This document shows, in pieces, positions 40,723-48,302 of a DNA stretch of 64,000 nucleotides. How positions within the stretch are numbered: the stretch's first letter is position 1; each line of letters begins with the position of its first letter. The DNA is from Neobacillus sp. DY30 (GTDB lineage: Bacteria; Bacillota; Bacilli; Bacillales; Cytobacillaceae), in assembly GCF_030123065.1 (NCBI RefSeq), contig NZ_CP126093.1, forward strand, positions 5,586,001-5,650,000. Direction: 5' to 3'. The notes under the pieces were generated by a model. The model was not told where the DNA came from. It made no database searches and was given only the letters and a program-made list of their open reading frames with translations. A program made the translations under genes and the position numbers.

Positions 40723-41096
40723 TTCGGAAAACCACTGCACCCGTAAAAAACCCCTCGCTTCCCCGTCTTTAAAACCATCGGACTTCCACATTTAACACAA
40801 GTTAGATCACGACTACTAGTTTCAATCTCTATCGCCTTCACCGGAACCTCCTTTTTAATTGATCTGTTAAACACTAGGATAAAATCAATCCATTCATCCC
40901 GATCGACGAGCAATACACTACCTTTGCCAGATTGAGCAGATAAACAATGTAGAGATTGATTATGAAATCGAAACTTTTGGAAATTTAGTAAGATATTTTG
41001 ATGATAGTAAAAAACCACTGTGAATCTATTTTTACTTTTCTTGCCTCTTTTGGGCTCCATGAACACTCCATGAAGTCCATTTTTACCTTTTCTCAC
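40650..41096 (-). pseudogene. Truncated gene for a topoisomerase-type zinc-finger protein
   Basis: The C-terminal 50 residues are a clear DNA-topoisomerase-I-like zinc finger: LTCVKCGSPMVLKTGKRGVF then YGCSGFPKCRYTRD. In Bacilli such fingers often end NERD-domain nucleases. The preceding 60 residues (VLLVDRDEWIDFILVFNRSI) may be part of that domain, but the N-terminal 35 residues are translated from a tandem repeat and there is no credible start. I consider it a 5'-truncated gene. It could still make a short zinc-finger protein from an internal start. Confidence 0.5.
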
Positions 41097-41225
41097 CTCA
41101 TTTGGGCTTCATGAACACTTCATGAGGCCCTTTTTTAACTTTTCTCGCCTCGTTTGGTCTTCATGAACACTTCATGAAGAACCATCTTTACCTTTTCTTC
41201 CCTCGTTTGGTCTTCATGTAAGGAC
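41035..41225. repeat. 52-bp tandem repeat with TTCATGAA palindromes
   Basis: Three and a half units start at 41035, 41087, 41139 and 41192 (period 52-53). Each contains CTTTTCT(C/T)(A/G/C)CCTC(A/G)TTTGG and TTCATGAACACTTCATGAA-like paired palindromes. It overlaps the false N-terminus of the truncated zinc-finger gene. The rest of 41097-41371 holds the promoter of the DUF3243 gene. Confidence 0.75.
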
Positions 41226-41297
41226 AATTAATTTTTTCTCGCCTGTCTGGAATTTAATGGTCAGTTTAACCTTTTTTGGAAATCTTTTTTTAATAAG

Positions 41298-41322
41298 GTT
41301 TATTTGCGAGGAAACAGGGAAT
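41298..41322 (+). promoter_or_regulatory. Possible sigma-B-type promoter upstream of the DUF3243 gene
   Basis: GTTTAT (41298-41303), a 13-nt spacer and GGGAAT (41317-41322) match five of six positions in each box of the general-stress consensus GTTTAA-N12-14-GGGTAT. It lies 50 bp before the ATG. Confidence 0.35.
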
Positions 41323-41371
41323 GTACAAGACGAGCACATGAAAACTTTTAGTACACTAAAGGAGGATATTC

Positions 41372-41671
41372 ATGAACAATCAGTTAGATGAGAAACAGAT
41401 CGAAAACCAGATTTATAAGAATGGTGATGCCTTAACAAGTTTTGATGATTTCAGGGAATATCTTAGTGGAAAAGTTAATCTAGGAAGAAAGCTAGGTATG
41501 GATGAAGAGCAGTTAGCCAACTCGGCTCAGAAAGTAGCCGATTACCTGGCGGCTAAGGAGTCTCCTAAGAATACCGAGGAGCGATTATTGCAAGAGCTTT
41601 GGAAAGTAGGGACTGAGGAAGAGCAGCATAAACTGGCTCATATGCTTGTCCGTTTAGTGCAACAAAATTAG
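41372..41671 (+). CDS. DUF3243 family protein
   Basis: A 99-residue soluble protein. The C-terminal 75 residues carry the DUF3243 pattern: FDDFREYLSGKVNLGRKLGM, VADYLAAKESPKNTEERLL and LWKVGTEEEQHKLAHMLVRL. An N-terminal extension of about 20 residues (MNNQLDEKQIENQIYKNGDA) is not usual in the family. The function is unknown; members are common small Bacillus proteins. AAAGGAGGATATTC precedes the ATG. A possible sigma-B promoter and a strong terminator delimit a monocistronic unit. Confidence 0.85.
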   Translation: MNNQLDEKQIENQIYKNGDALTSFDDFREYLSGKVNLGRKLGMDEEQLANSAQKVADYLAAKESPKNTEERLLQELWKVGTEEEQHKLAHMLVRLVQQN

Positions 41672-41752
41672 AAACAGACAAAATGTTTTGTATGCTTCCA
41701 ACAAAATGAAACAGCGATGAACGTAAAACTAGTTTAACAAAATAAATACAGG

Positions 41753-41785
41753 AATAGCCTAGTTCTATAGACTAGGCTATTTTTA
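41753..41785. terminator. Bidirectional terminator after the DUF3243 gene
   Basis: AATAGCCTAGT (41753-41763) pairs with ACTAGGCTATT (41771-41781), with TTTT after it. It lies between two convergent genes. Confidence 0.8.
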
Positions 41786-41794
41786 GGAAACAGA

Positions 41795-42361
41795 TTAAGA
41801 ATTGACCGTATTTTTTAGTTTAAGAATAAACTTTGTAAACCAATAAGAAATAAATACGATGACTAAATCAATTAGAAAAACATAAAATTGATTCATTCCT
41901 TTTCGGAATTCTACAAATCCCATGTATTGCTCAATTGAAGCAAAAATAAAAGCAAAGCAAGCACTTAAGAGCGATATATATAAATAAAAGTTCTTTTGTT
42001 TATTTGTACAGTATTGATAGACCAGCAAAAAACCAACTGGTAATACAGAAGCTGTCATATTGGCTGCGTTTGGCAGAACAGGAGTTAAAAAATATTTGTG
42101 AACAAAGTAACCGTTTCTTCCAAGTGCAATATCAATATACGTCCAAAGAATATGTACGGTATAACCGAAGAAAAACAACTCAAAAATCCTTTTTCGATCA
42201 ATTGTAAACCATAATACAAATAGCGGAATGATTAATAGCGCTAAAACCATCCAAAATTGCCACGTTCCCAAATCGGAATATTCTTTCCAGTAATCAGAAT
42301 ATAGAGCATTAACCTCTGTATTTTTCTGAAATATCTGGCCCCAAAACTGGCTGTGTTCCAT
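41795..42361 (-). CDS. Multi-pass membrane protein of unknown function
   Basis: A 188-residue protein with a hydrophilic N-terminal 30 residues and about five hydrophobic segments (WMVLALLIIPLFVLWF; FELFFFGYTVHILWTY; TASVLPVGFLLVYQY; FYLYISLLSACFAFIF; FYVFLIDLVIVFISYWF). The layout and aromatic-rich helices resemble the CBO0543-type membrane proteins found elsewhere in this window, but I cannot confirm membership. It has its own promoter region and shares a terminator with the DUF3243 gene. CTAGGGGGTGGCTT precedes the ATG. Confidence 0.65.
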   Translation of the reverse strand: MEHSQFWGQIFQKNTEVNALYSDYWKEYSDLGTWQFWMVLALLIIPLFVLWFTIDRKRIFELFFFGYTVHILWTYIDIALGRNGYFVHKYFLTPVLPNAANMTASVLPVGFLLVYQYCTNKQKNFYLYISLLSACFAFIFASIEQYMGFVEFRKGMNQFYVFLIDLVIVFISYWFTKFILKLKNTVNS

Positions 42362-42602
42362 AAGCCACCCCCTAGGTTATCCCTGTTATTTTGCTTCAAT
42401 TATTGATTCTTATGTTATAAGAACTAAAAGAGTAAATAAAAAATCCATTCCAGTTGAGAATTAGATTAGGTTTAAATCAATTAACAAATGCATTTCCATT
42501 TATATTTCGACCTCTACGGTAAAACCTTGTTAGTAATGAATTTGAAAAATATGGAGATAATACCTGTGCAATAACTTATTAGTAAACATAGGGAGTGTAA
42601 AG

Positions 42603-43322
42603 ATGATCTCATTAAAAGGAAAAAACGCAATCATCACAGGAGCTGGAAGAGGAATAGGACGTGCAACTGCAATCGCCTTAGCAAAAGAAGGCGTAAATCT
42701 TGGATTAATTGGCTTAAACATGTCTAATCTAGAGAAAGTTGCAGCTGAACTGGCTTCATATGATATCAGCGTTTCCGCAGCAACGGCGGATGTAGCTGAT
42801 TTAACGTCTGTTCAACATGCGGTAGAACACATACAGTCAGACCTAGAGTCTATTGATATTTTAATTAACAACGCAGGGATAGCTAAGTTTGGTGGATTTT
42901 TAGATTTAACTCCTGAGGAGTGGGAAAGCATTATCCGTGTAAACGTAATGGGTGTCTATAATGTTACTCGAGCCGTCTTACCAGGTATGATTGAAAGGAA
43001 ATCCGGGGATATCATCAATATATCCTCTTCAGCTGGGCAAAAAGGAGCTCCTGTCACAAGTGCATATAGTGCCTCCAAATTCGCTGTTCTCGGGTTGACA
43101 GAATCGCTTATGCTGGAAGTAAGAAAACATAATATTCGTGTAACAGCTTTAACACCAAGCACAGTGGCTACTGATTTAGCCTATGATACAAATCTCATTA
43201 CTGGTGATCCAGAAAAAGTGATGCACCCGGAAGATTTAGCTGACCTGATTGTCTCAGGTTTAAAGCTTCATCCAAGAGTTGTCCTAAAAACTGCAGGACT
43301 GTGGTCAACGAATCCCTCGTAA
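42603..43322 (+). CDS. yoxD: Short-chain dehydrogenase YoxD (3-oxoacyl-ACP reductase-like)
   Basis: A 239-residue classical SDR with Rossmann motif TGAGRGIG (residues 12-19), NNAGIAKFGGFLDL, catalytic Ser in INISSSAGQKGA and YSASK. The N-terminus, LKGKNAIITGAGRGIGRATA, and the ending KTAGLWSTNPS closely match B. subtilis YoxD. It is FabG-like, but the true substrate is not established. It is monocistronic, and AGGGAGTGTAAAG precedes the ATG. A hairpin repeat (43328-43377) follows. Confidence 0.85.
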   Translation: MISLKGKNAIITGAGRGIGRATAIALAKEGVNLGLIGLNMSNLEKVAAELASYDISVSAATADVADLTSVQHAVEHIQSDLESIDILINNAGIAKFGGFLDLTPEEWESIIRVNVMGVYNVTRAVLPGMIERKSGDIINISSSAGQKGAPVTSAYSASKFAVLGLTESLMLEVRKHNIRVTALTPSTVATDLAYDTNLITGDPEKVMHPEDLADLIVSGLKLHPRVVLKTAGLWSTNPS

Positions 43323-43327
43323 TCAAA

Positions 43328-43377
43328 AGGACGGTTCTCATGGTTGTTAATATGCTTATAACCAAAAGAACCGTCCT
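43328..43377. repeat. GGACGGTTCT hairpin repeat, probable terminator
   Basis: AGGACGGTTCT (43328-43338) and AGAACCGTCCT (43367-43377) form an 11-bp perfect stem enclosing a further GGTT/AACC pair. The same arms occur at 45536 and 46934. It lies between the convergent yoxD and yxjI genes and can terminate both. Confidence 0.7.
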
Positions 43378-43399
43378 ATTGTCTATGTACCTTCCTACA

Positions 43400-43897
43400 T
43401 TAAGTCGTCGCTCCTGAGGAAGCGGCTGCTTGGTCAGCTTTGACACAATCAATAGCGACAACGAGCGCAATCACCATGGTTTCCATCTCTTCATTCAATA
43501 CTTGAACCTTGTAGCTATCGCCCCAAGTGAACCACTCCTTGCTCACCGTTCCGACGACTTTACCATGCTGTAATACCTGAAAATCCATATCAAACCAATT
43601 ACCATTTACTTCAATGCCTGCCGCATCAATGGTATAGCGTGCTTTAAAGAAGGAGAACTCCTTCTTAATCGTTAACACTTCTCTGCCATTCACCTCAACA
43701 AAAAACTTCGGCAACATGCTGAACGTCTTTTTCGTGATGAGTGCAACTTGATCTCGAGTTGTATTCATGATGGAGAAAGTCTTTGGAATTTGCATAAAAC
43801 TGCCCTCTACAAAATAAACATCCTTCTCCTGCTGATCCTTAACCGTAAACTTGCCACTGAGACTGAATACCTTCTGTTTTATATAAAGCTGCTTCAT
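43400..43897 (-). CDS. yxjI: LURP-one-related protein YxjI
   Basis: A 165-residue tubby-like/LURP-one fold protein. It shows the repeated beta-strand pattern MKQLYIKQKVFSLSGKFTV, FMQIPKTFSIMN and KKTFSMLPKFFVEVNGREV, with the C-terminal helix VIALVVAIDCVKADQAAA typical of YxjI. The function is unknown; the fold binds membranes or lipids in relatives. AGGAGGCTATT precedes the ATG. Confidence 0.82.
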   Translation of the reverse strand: MKQLYIKQKVFSLSGKFTVKDQQEKDVYFVEGSFMQIPKTFSIMNTTRDQVALITKKTFSMLPKFFVEVNGREVLTIKKEFSFFKARYTIDAAGIEVNGNWFDMDFQVLQHGKVVGTVSKEWFTWGDSYKVQVLNEEMETMVIALVVAIDCVKADQAAASSGATT

Positions 43898-44077
43898 AAT
43901 AGCCTCCTTTGATAACCATCCTACTAAAAGTATATTATTGTTTACGTTAAAAATCCTTTATAATCATAAAAGCACTAGATTTAGAGACATATTAAGACTA
44001 ACCTATAAGGTTTGTTAAAGTAAATTTCTCGATTAATTTGATTCAGAAAGGGTATTATTATCTGTGAGGTGAAAAAA

Positions 44078-44389
44078 ATGAAAGTTACACTTACCATAGA
44101 CGCAAAACAACAGCTAAAAAATCTGCTTGGTGAAGAGCCAGTGATTAAATTGAATGAAGTTCGAACTACTGGTTGAGGTGCTACCTATGAGTACGAACTT
44201 GCTCAGGTTGAGCAGATAAGCAATGAAGAGACGTTTAAGATTGAGGGAATTACGGTTCTAATCGAGCCATCGGTGATTAACCATTTAGCTGAAGATATCA
44301 TAATTGACCATAAAAAAAATTATGGATTTATTCTTAAAAATAGTTATGAGATCTTAACGTTTGGAATGAAATTCAGCAAGATATCTTAA
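44078..44389 (+). CDS. IscA/HesB-like protein with in-frame TGA at the conserved cysteine
   Basis: From the ATG at 44078 (GAGGTGAAAAAA upstream) the frame encodes MKVTLTIDAKQQLKNLLGEE then PVIKLNEVRTTG, a TGA at 44174-44176 (codon 33), then GATYEYELAQVEQISNEETF and 51 more residues to TAA. It fits the Fe-S biogenesis fold of IscA: VRTSGCSGMAY in E. coli IscA aligns with VRTTG-TGA-GATYEY, so the TGA replaces the first cluster-binding Cys. Either the codon is read as selenocysteine, for which a suitable hairpin lies at 44200-44214, or the gene is a nonsense-mutated pseudogene. Codon use and frame are intact on both sides. Confidence 0.6.
44200..44214 (+). promoter_or_regulatory. Possible bacterial SECIS-like hairpin
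   Basis: TGCTCA (44200-44205) pairs perfectly with TGAGCA (44209-44214), with the 3-nt apical loop GGT. The loop starts 29 nt after the TGA. Published bacterial SECIS rules ask for a 16-37-nt distance and a G in the first two loop positions; both are met. A 6-bp hairpin can also arise by chance. Confidence 0.35.
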
Positions 44390-44456
44390 GAAGTAAGCCA
44401 CTGTGCACAGAAGCCGAAAAACAGTGGCTTTTTCTCATCTACTCAAAGAGTGTAAA

Positions 44457-44565
44457 CTCGACAAAATCAGATAAGATTATTTCCAATCAATCGTTTGATT
44501 AAAAGTCTACTAAACCCTTTTAAGTAGCACCCTTTCTGTTATTTCCTAGAAAATATTTTGTCGAG
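44457..44565. repeat. 109-bp element with inverted ends and central palindrome (copy B)
   Basis: CTCGACAAAAT (44457-44467) and ATTTTGTCGAG (44555-44565) are perfect 11-bp terminal inverted repeats. AATCAATCGTTTGATT lies 28 bp from the left end, followed by AAACCCTTTTAA and CTAGAAAAT, in the same order as copy A at 4226-4333. Confidence 0.7.
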
Positions 44566-44618
44566 GAATGTTTCGATTAATTTTTCACGAAATGTGAGGC
44601 ATTTTTAGCCCTTCTCTA

Positions 44619-45500
44619 TCATGATACTCCACCAATCTTTTTCGTCATAAACACTTGTTCCGTTGAGACCGAAAACCCTAGCTCCTTAAGGGCGTCGACC
44701 AAAACTTTATTTCCTAGAGGGGTATTCACTGTCATTCTTTTCATCTTCATATCAAGGGGATGAAACACCTTCTTCAAACCTGCCAGAATGATCTGCTTTT
44801 GGTCTCCCCTATCCTTGGCCGCATGACCTTGGTACAATACGGTTGCGATTTGACTGCCGCTTTTATCGAGAACCCTGCGATATAAAAAATACCCTGCATT
44901 TTTGTTATCATCTTGTATCGTCAGAATCTCTGCATCTTTATTATTAAACCATTCTGTTTGCCATGGTTTGATGTCTGTATCGTAAATATCCAATGAAAAG
45001 ATATCGTGTGCGTTTCCTTTTTTAAAGGAAAAGTGACCCTCACCTGCTTCTAACAACAGAGAATCATCATGGTTCATCAATAAAAGAGAATCGGCAATCT
45101 CATAGCCCATTTTTTTATAAAGCTCAATAGCCGGAGTGTTTTCGCTGATGGCTTCAAGTGTAGAGATTTCTACTTCTTCTACCCTATTAATCTCTTCTAC
45201 TGACTCGACTAAAAACTTTCCTACACCTTTATTACGGTACTCTGGTATTACGGCAGTACCTCCGTTCCAAGCAACTTTGACACCATTCACTTCCTGAATT
45301 CCATTTAATAGAATCCCAACAGGTCTTTCCCCATCGTACGCTACAATCGACTTGGAAATCGAAAGGTTTTCTTTGACGATTCTTGAAATAAATCCTTCAA
45401 GAGTCATCGACACTTCCACCAGGTATCCTTTAAATCCCTCATTCCAGATCTGAAGTGCTTCATCAAAAGTCAGTTCGTTCAGCCGTTTTACCGTATACAT
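44619..45500 (-). CDS. GNAT-family N-acetyltransferase, two-domain
   Basis: A 293-residue protein. The N-terminal GNAT domain (residues 1-135) has the acetyl-CoA loop VIPEYRNKGVGKFLVESV and the motif B ELYKKMGYEIAD. The C-terminal 150 residues form a second, degenerate GNAT-like half (GYFLYRRVLDKSGSQIATVL; LGNKVLVDALKELGFSV). This resembles the two-domain acetyltransferases of Bacilli with unknown substrates. It lies downstream of an aminopeptidase gene with a 90-bp gap that contains a REP-like hairpin, so it is probably transcribed separately. Confidence 0.78.
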   Translation of the reverse strand: MYTVKRLNELTFDEALQIWNEGFKGYLVEVSMTLEGFISRIVKENLSISKSIVAYDGERPVGILLNGIQEVNGVKVAWNGGTAVIPEYRNKGVGKFLVESVEEINRVEEVEISTLEAISENTPAIELYKKMGYEIADSLLLMNHDDSLLLEAGEGHFSFKKGNAHDIFSLDIYDTDIKPWQTEWFNNKDAEILTIQDDNKNAGYFLYRRVLDKSGSQIATVLYQGHAAKDRGDQKQIILAGLKKVFHPLDMKMKRMTVNTPLGNKVLVDALKELGFSVSTEQVFMTKKIGGVS

Positions 45501-45535
45501 GATCAGCCACTCTCCCTTGAATCATATGACAGCAC

Positions 45536-45577
45536 GGGGCCGATTCTGATGGCTCAAAAGCCACTAGAACCGTCCCC
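45536..45577. repeat. GGGGCCGATTCT hairpin repeat
   Basis: GGGGCCGATTCTGATGGCT pairs with AGCCACTAGAACCGTCCCC around a CAAA loop. It belongs to the GGACGGTTCT hairpin family seen at 43328 and 46934, and sits between the aminopeptidase and GNAT genes. Confidence 0.6.
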
Positions 45578-45588
45578 CTTTCAACATG

Positions 45589-46818
45589 TTATGCCCAGTT
45601 ACCATTTCTAAACAATGGAACTTTTTTGCCATCATGATACTCAGCTTCAATCTCTAAATCCGCTGAACCAATCATAAAGTCAGTGTGGCCGCTGCTATGG
45701 TTAATACCTTTTTCCTCATACTCCTCCGAGCTGATATCCTTAGTTTTAAGCGCCATCGAAATCGCGTTTCCAAGAGCCAAGTGGCAAGAAGCATTCTCAT
45801 CATACAAAGTATTATTAAAAATGATACCGGAGTTAGATATAGGTGAATCATGTGGGACGAGTGCCACTTCACCAAGATATAACATCCCTTCATCCATACT
45901 AATAAGCTGTTTTAACGTCTCGTAGCCTTTTTCTGCAGAAAAATCTACAACTTTTCCTTCTTTAAACGTTATGGTAAAGTTCTCAATTAAGTTTCCTAAA
46001 GCGGATAAAGGCTTTGTACTAGCCACGGTACCGTTTACGCCATATTTATGTGGTGTCGTAAATACTTCTTCGGTTGGAAGGTTTGGAATGTAGACGGTAC
46101 CAAAAGTGGATGGATGTCCACCGCCGACCCATTTATGATCTGGATGCAGATCAATGGAAAGATTTGTTCCTTTTGATTTGTAATGGAGTGTCTTAAAATT
46201 TTGTTCGTTCAGATAATCCACTTTTTTTGTAAGGGCTGCTGAATGTTCCTCCCATGCTGCGATTGGATCTGGTTGATCCACTCTTACTGTTTTAAAGATC
46301 GCTTCCCAGAGTGCTGCGACCGCTTCTTCTTTGTTCAAATCTGGAAAAATATTCGCTGCCCAAGCTTCCGTAGGTACGCCGATAATCGCCCAGGGCATGT
46401 CGCCCCTTAGTCTTTTTTCAGCTAGAGATTTCAGTTTGTCAGCCCCGTTTTTTTGAACGTACATAATACGTTCAGGCGGGATATTTGCGTATGCAGCAGG
46501 ATCTGTACCCGCTATATAAAGCATACAGTCATTCTGGTCTGCCAGGCTGTTGAACTTATCAATCTCCCATGGCTGGATGAAATCTTTTAAAACTTCCTCC
46601 GATGCGTTTAAATAATGAATTCGATTTAATCCTGTATCAACCCAATCGACAAATACCCGTTTACATCCATATTCATAAGCATATTTCGTAAGTCTCCTTG
46701 TGAAATCGGCCGCTTCAATAGGAGAATTTATCAGTAATCTCTGTCCTTTTTGAATGTTAAGACCTATCTTGACCACGAGTTCAGCATATTGATCCAATTT
46801 CTCTTCAAAACTTTTCAT
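45589..46818 (-). CDS. M29-family metalloaminopeptidase (AmpS/PepS type)
   Basis: A 409-residue thermophilic-type aminopeptidase. It shows LVVKIGLNIQKGQRLLINSP and WAIIGVPTEAW in the N-terminal half. Metal-site motifs in the C-terminal half are PNLPTEEVFTTP, LGEVALVPHDSPI, CHLALG, GINHSSGHTDFMIG and a final acidic SADLEIEAEY. It removes N-terminal amino acids in the cytoplasm using two metal ions. The length is normal for the family. It is monocistronic, with AGGAGGAGTATCC before the ATG. Confidence 0.9.
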   Translation of the reverse strand: MKSFEEKLDQYAELVVKIGLNIQKGQRLLINSPIEAADFTRRLTKYAYEYGCKRVFVDWVDTGLNRIHYLNASEEVLKDFIQPWEIDKFNSLADQNDCMLYIAGTDPAAYANIPPERIMYVQKNGADKLKSLAEKRLRGDMPWAIIGVPTEAWAANIFPDLNKEEAVAALWEAIFKTVRVDQPDPIAAWEEHSAALTKKVDYLNEQNFKTLHYKSKGTNLSIDLHPDHKWVGGGHPSTFGTVYIPNLPTEEVFTTPHKYGVNGTVASTKPLSALGNLIENFTITFKEGKVVDFSAEKGYETLKQLISMDEGMLYLGEVALVPHDSPISNSGIIFNNTLYDENASCHLALGNAISMALKTKDISSEEYEEKGINHSSGHTDFMIGSADLEIEAEYHDGKKVPLFRNGNWA

Positions 46819-46933
46819 GGATACTCCTCCTAAAAATAAATAGACTAACGAGTTTATTTTAAGTGAAACTTTTCAATTTTGTACAGTTTTTCCAACAAAT
46901 GCACATACTTCTTACTCTTAGCGTTTATCCATT

Positions 46934-46975
46934 GGGGACGGTCCCATGGATTTCTAGACCACAAGAACCGTCCCA
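46934..46975. repeat. GGGACGGT hairpin repeat
   Basis: GGGGACGGTCCCATGG...AAGAACCGTCCC forms an imperfect hairpin of the same family as 43328 and 45536. It lies in the region between the aminopeptidase and HAD genes, which has no other feature. Confidence 0.55.
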
Positions 46976-47090
46976 AAGTTCCTCGTTCATACATATTGAC
47001 TAATTTTGATGTTGGAAATGCTGTTTTTATCATTGATAAATTGTTTACCCATATAATTAGTTTACACCACTATTTAAGGGGGAATTGGTT

Positions 47091-47831
47091 ATGAATCAAC
47101 AAACCTTAATATTGGACCTGGATGATACTCTTATCCACTGTAACAAATACTTTACGCAAGCTAAACATGAATTTACTAAGAAAATGAAAGAATGGATGAT
47201 AACACCATCCGAAGAAGAGATCATGCAAAAGCAATTAGAAATTGATTTAAAAAGTGTCGAGATACACGGCTTACTTTCAGAAAAATTCCCAGAATCGCTT
47301 GTCGCAACGTATTTTTACTTTTGTCAAAAATACTGTAGGGGAATAAAGGCAAATGAAATAGAACACGTTCGAAATATTGGCCGGCGTGTTTTTGAAATGG
47401 AAGTGGAGCCTTTTCCTTATATGTATGATGTCCTGAATAAATTACAAGAGGATGGCCATCAACTACACTTATTCACTGGCGGCGATGTGAAAAATCAAAC
47501 CAGAAAAATTAGGCAATTAGGATTAGAACACTACTTTGAAGACAGAATATATATTTCTCAACATAAAAACAGTAAAGCCTTACGAAAGGTTATAAACAAA
47601 ATCCCTGCTAACAAGAACTCCATTTGGATGATAGGTAATTCCCTTAAAACAGACATAATACCCGCAATAGAATTAGGCATAAACGCTATTCATATCCCAT
47701 CAGAAATCGAATGGAGCTATAATATCGTGGATATAGATATGGAGCAAAAAAGTACATTTGCCGAATTAACTTCACTTCTTAATTTGCCTGTATTTTTTAG
47801 AGAATACATTTTTTACAATGAGGCAATGTGA
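47091..47831 (+). CDS. HAD-superfamily hydrolase
   Basis: A 246-residue HAD phosphatase-type protein. Motif I is LDLDDTL with nucleophile D9 and acid/base D11; motif II is LHLFTGGD; the motif III Lys lies in the QHKNSKALRKV region; motif IV is WMIGNSLKTDIIPA. A helical cap lies at residues 20-95. The substrate is unknown. The ATG at 47091 (AAGGGGGAATTGGTT upstream) is preferred over the TTG two codons earlier. It is monocistronic. Confidence 0.83.
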   Translation: MNQQTLILDLDDTLIHCNKYFTQAKHEFTKKMKEWMITPSEEEIMQKQLEIDLKSVEIHGLLSEKFPESLVATYFYFCQKYCRGIKANEIEHVRNIGRRVFEMEVEPFPYMYDVLNKLQEDGHQLHLFTGGDVKNQTRKIRQLGLEHYFEDRIYISQHKNSKALRKVINKIPANKNSIWMIGNSLKTDIIPAIELGINAIHIPSEIEWSYNIVDIDMEQKSTFAELTSLLNLPVFFREYIFYNEAM

Positions 47832-47959
47832 TAAATCTATAAAATCTTCCCTATCGGTGAAATGTGGCGGGCTTACTTAATATATTAAAATAGCCATAGA
47901 TGTATGACCAATCTATGGCTATTTTGTACACTTTAATATCGATTATTTATTTCATTGGC

Positions 47960-48240
47960 AAGCCTTTGGTTATCAGTACTATCCCGGGTTGATTGTTCCG
48001 ATAATTTGGGATGCTTTGGGTTATAGGCACTATACCAGGCTGATTGTTCCGATAATTTGGGATGCCTTGAATTATCGGCACTATCCTGGGTTGATTGTTC
48101 CGATAATTTGGAATGCCTTGGATTATCGGCACTATCCCGGGTTGATTGTTCCGATAATTTGGGATGCCTTGAATTATCGGCACTATCCCGGGTTGATTTT
48201 TTGGGAGGTCTGGTTTATCGGCACTATCCCATTCACCATA
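47960..48240. repeat. 51-bp tandem repeat of hairpin units
   Basis: Units begin with GATTGTTCCGATAATTTGGG at 47991, 48042, 48093 and 48144, with a degenerate one at 48195; the period is exactly 51 bp. Each has CCGATAATT...AATTATCGG inverted arms (9 bp). Because 51 is a multiple of 3, several frames stay open (a 111-codon minus-strand frame of NQPGIVPIIQGIPNYRN repeats), but no ribosome-binding site precedes them. Confidence 0.8.
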
Positions 48241-48265
48241 CAATAAAATCAAGCGCCACAAAAAA

Positions 48266-48296
48266 GAGAGGTTTCTAAACAACTAGAAAACCTCCC
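48266..48296 (-). terminator. Terminator of the lipoprotein gene
   Basis: On the minus strand GAGGTTTTCTA pairs with TAGAAACCTC, followed by TCTTTTTTG. It starts 7 bp after the stop codon at 48303. Confidence 0.7.
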
Positions 48297-48302
48297 TTCT
48301 TA

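Noticed and set aside
47947..48282. 111-codon repeat protein (NQPGIVPIIQGIPNY units)
   Set aside because: It arises because the non-coding tandem repeat has a 51-bp period, which keeps all frames open; there is no ribosome-binding site and equally long frames occur on the other strand.
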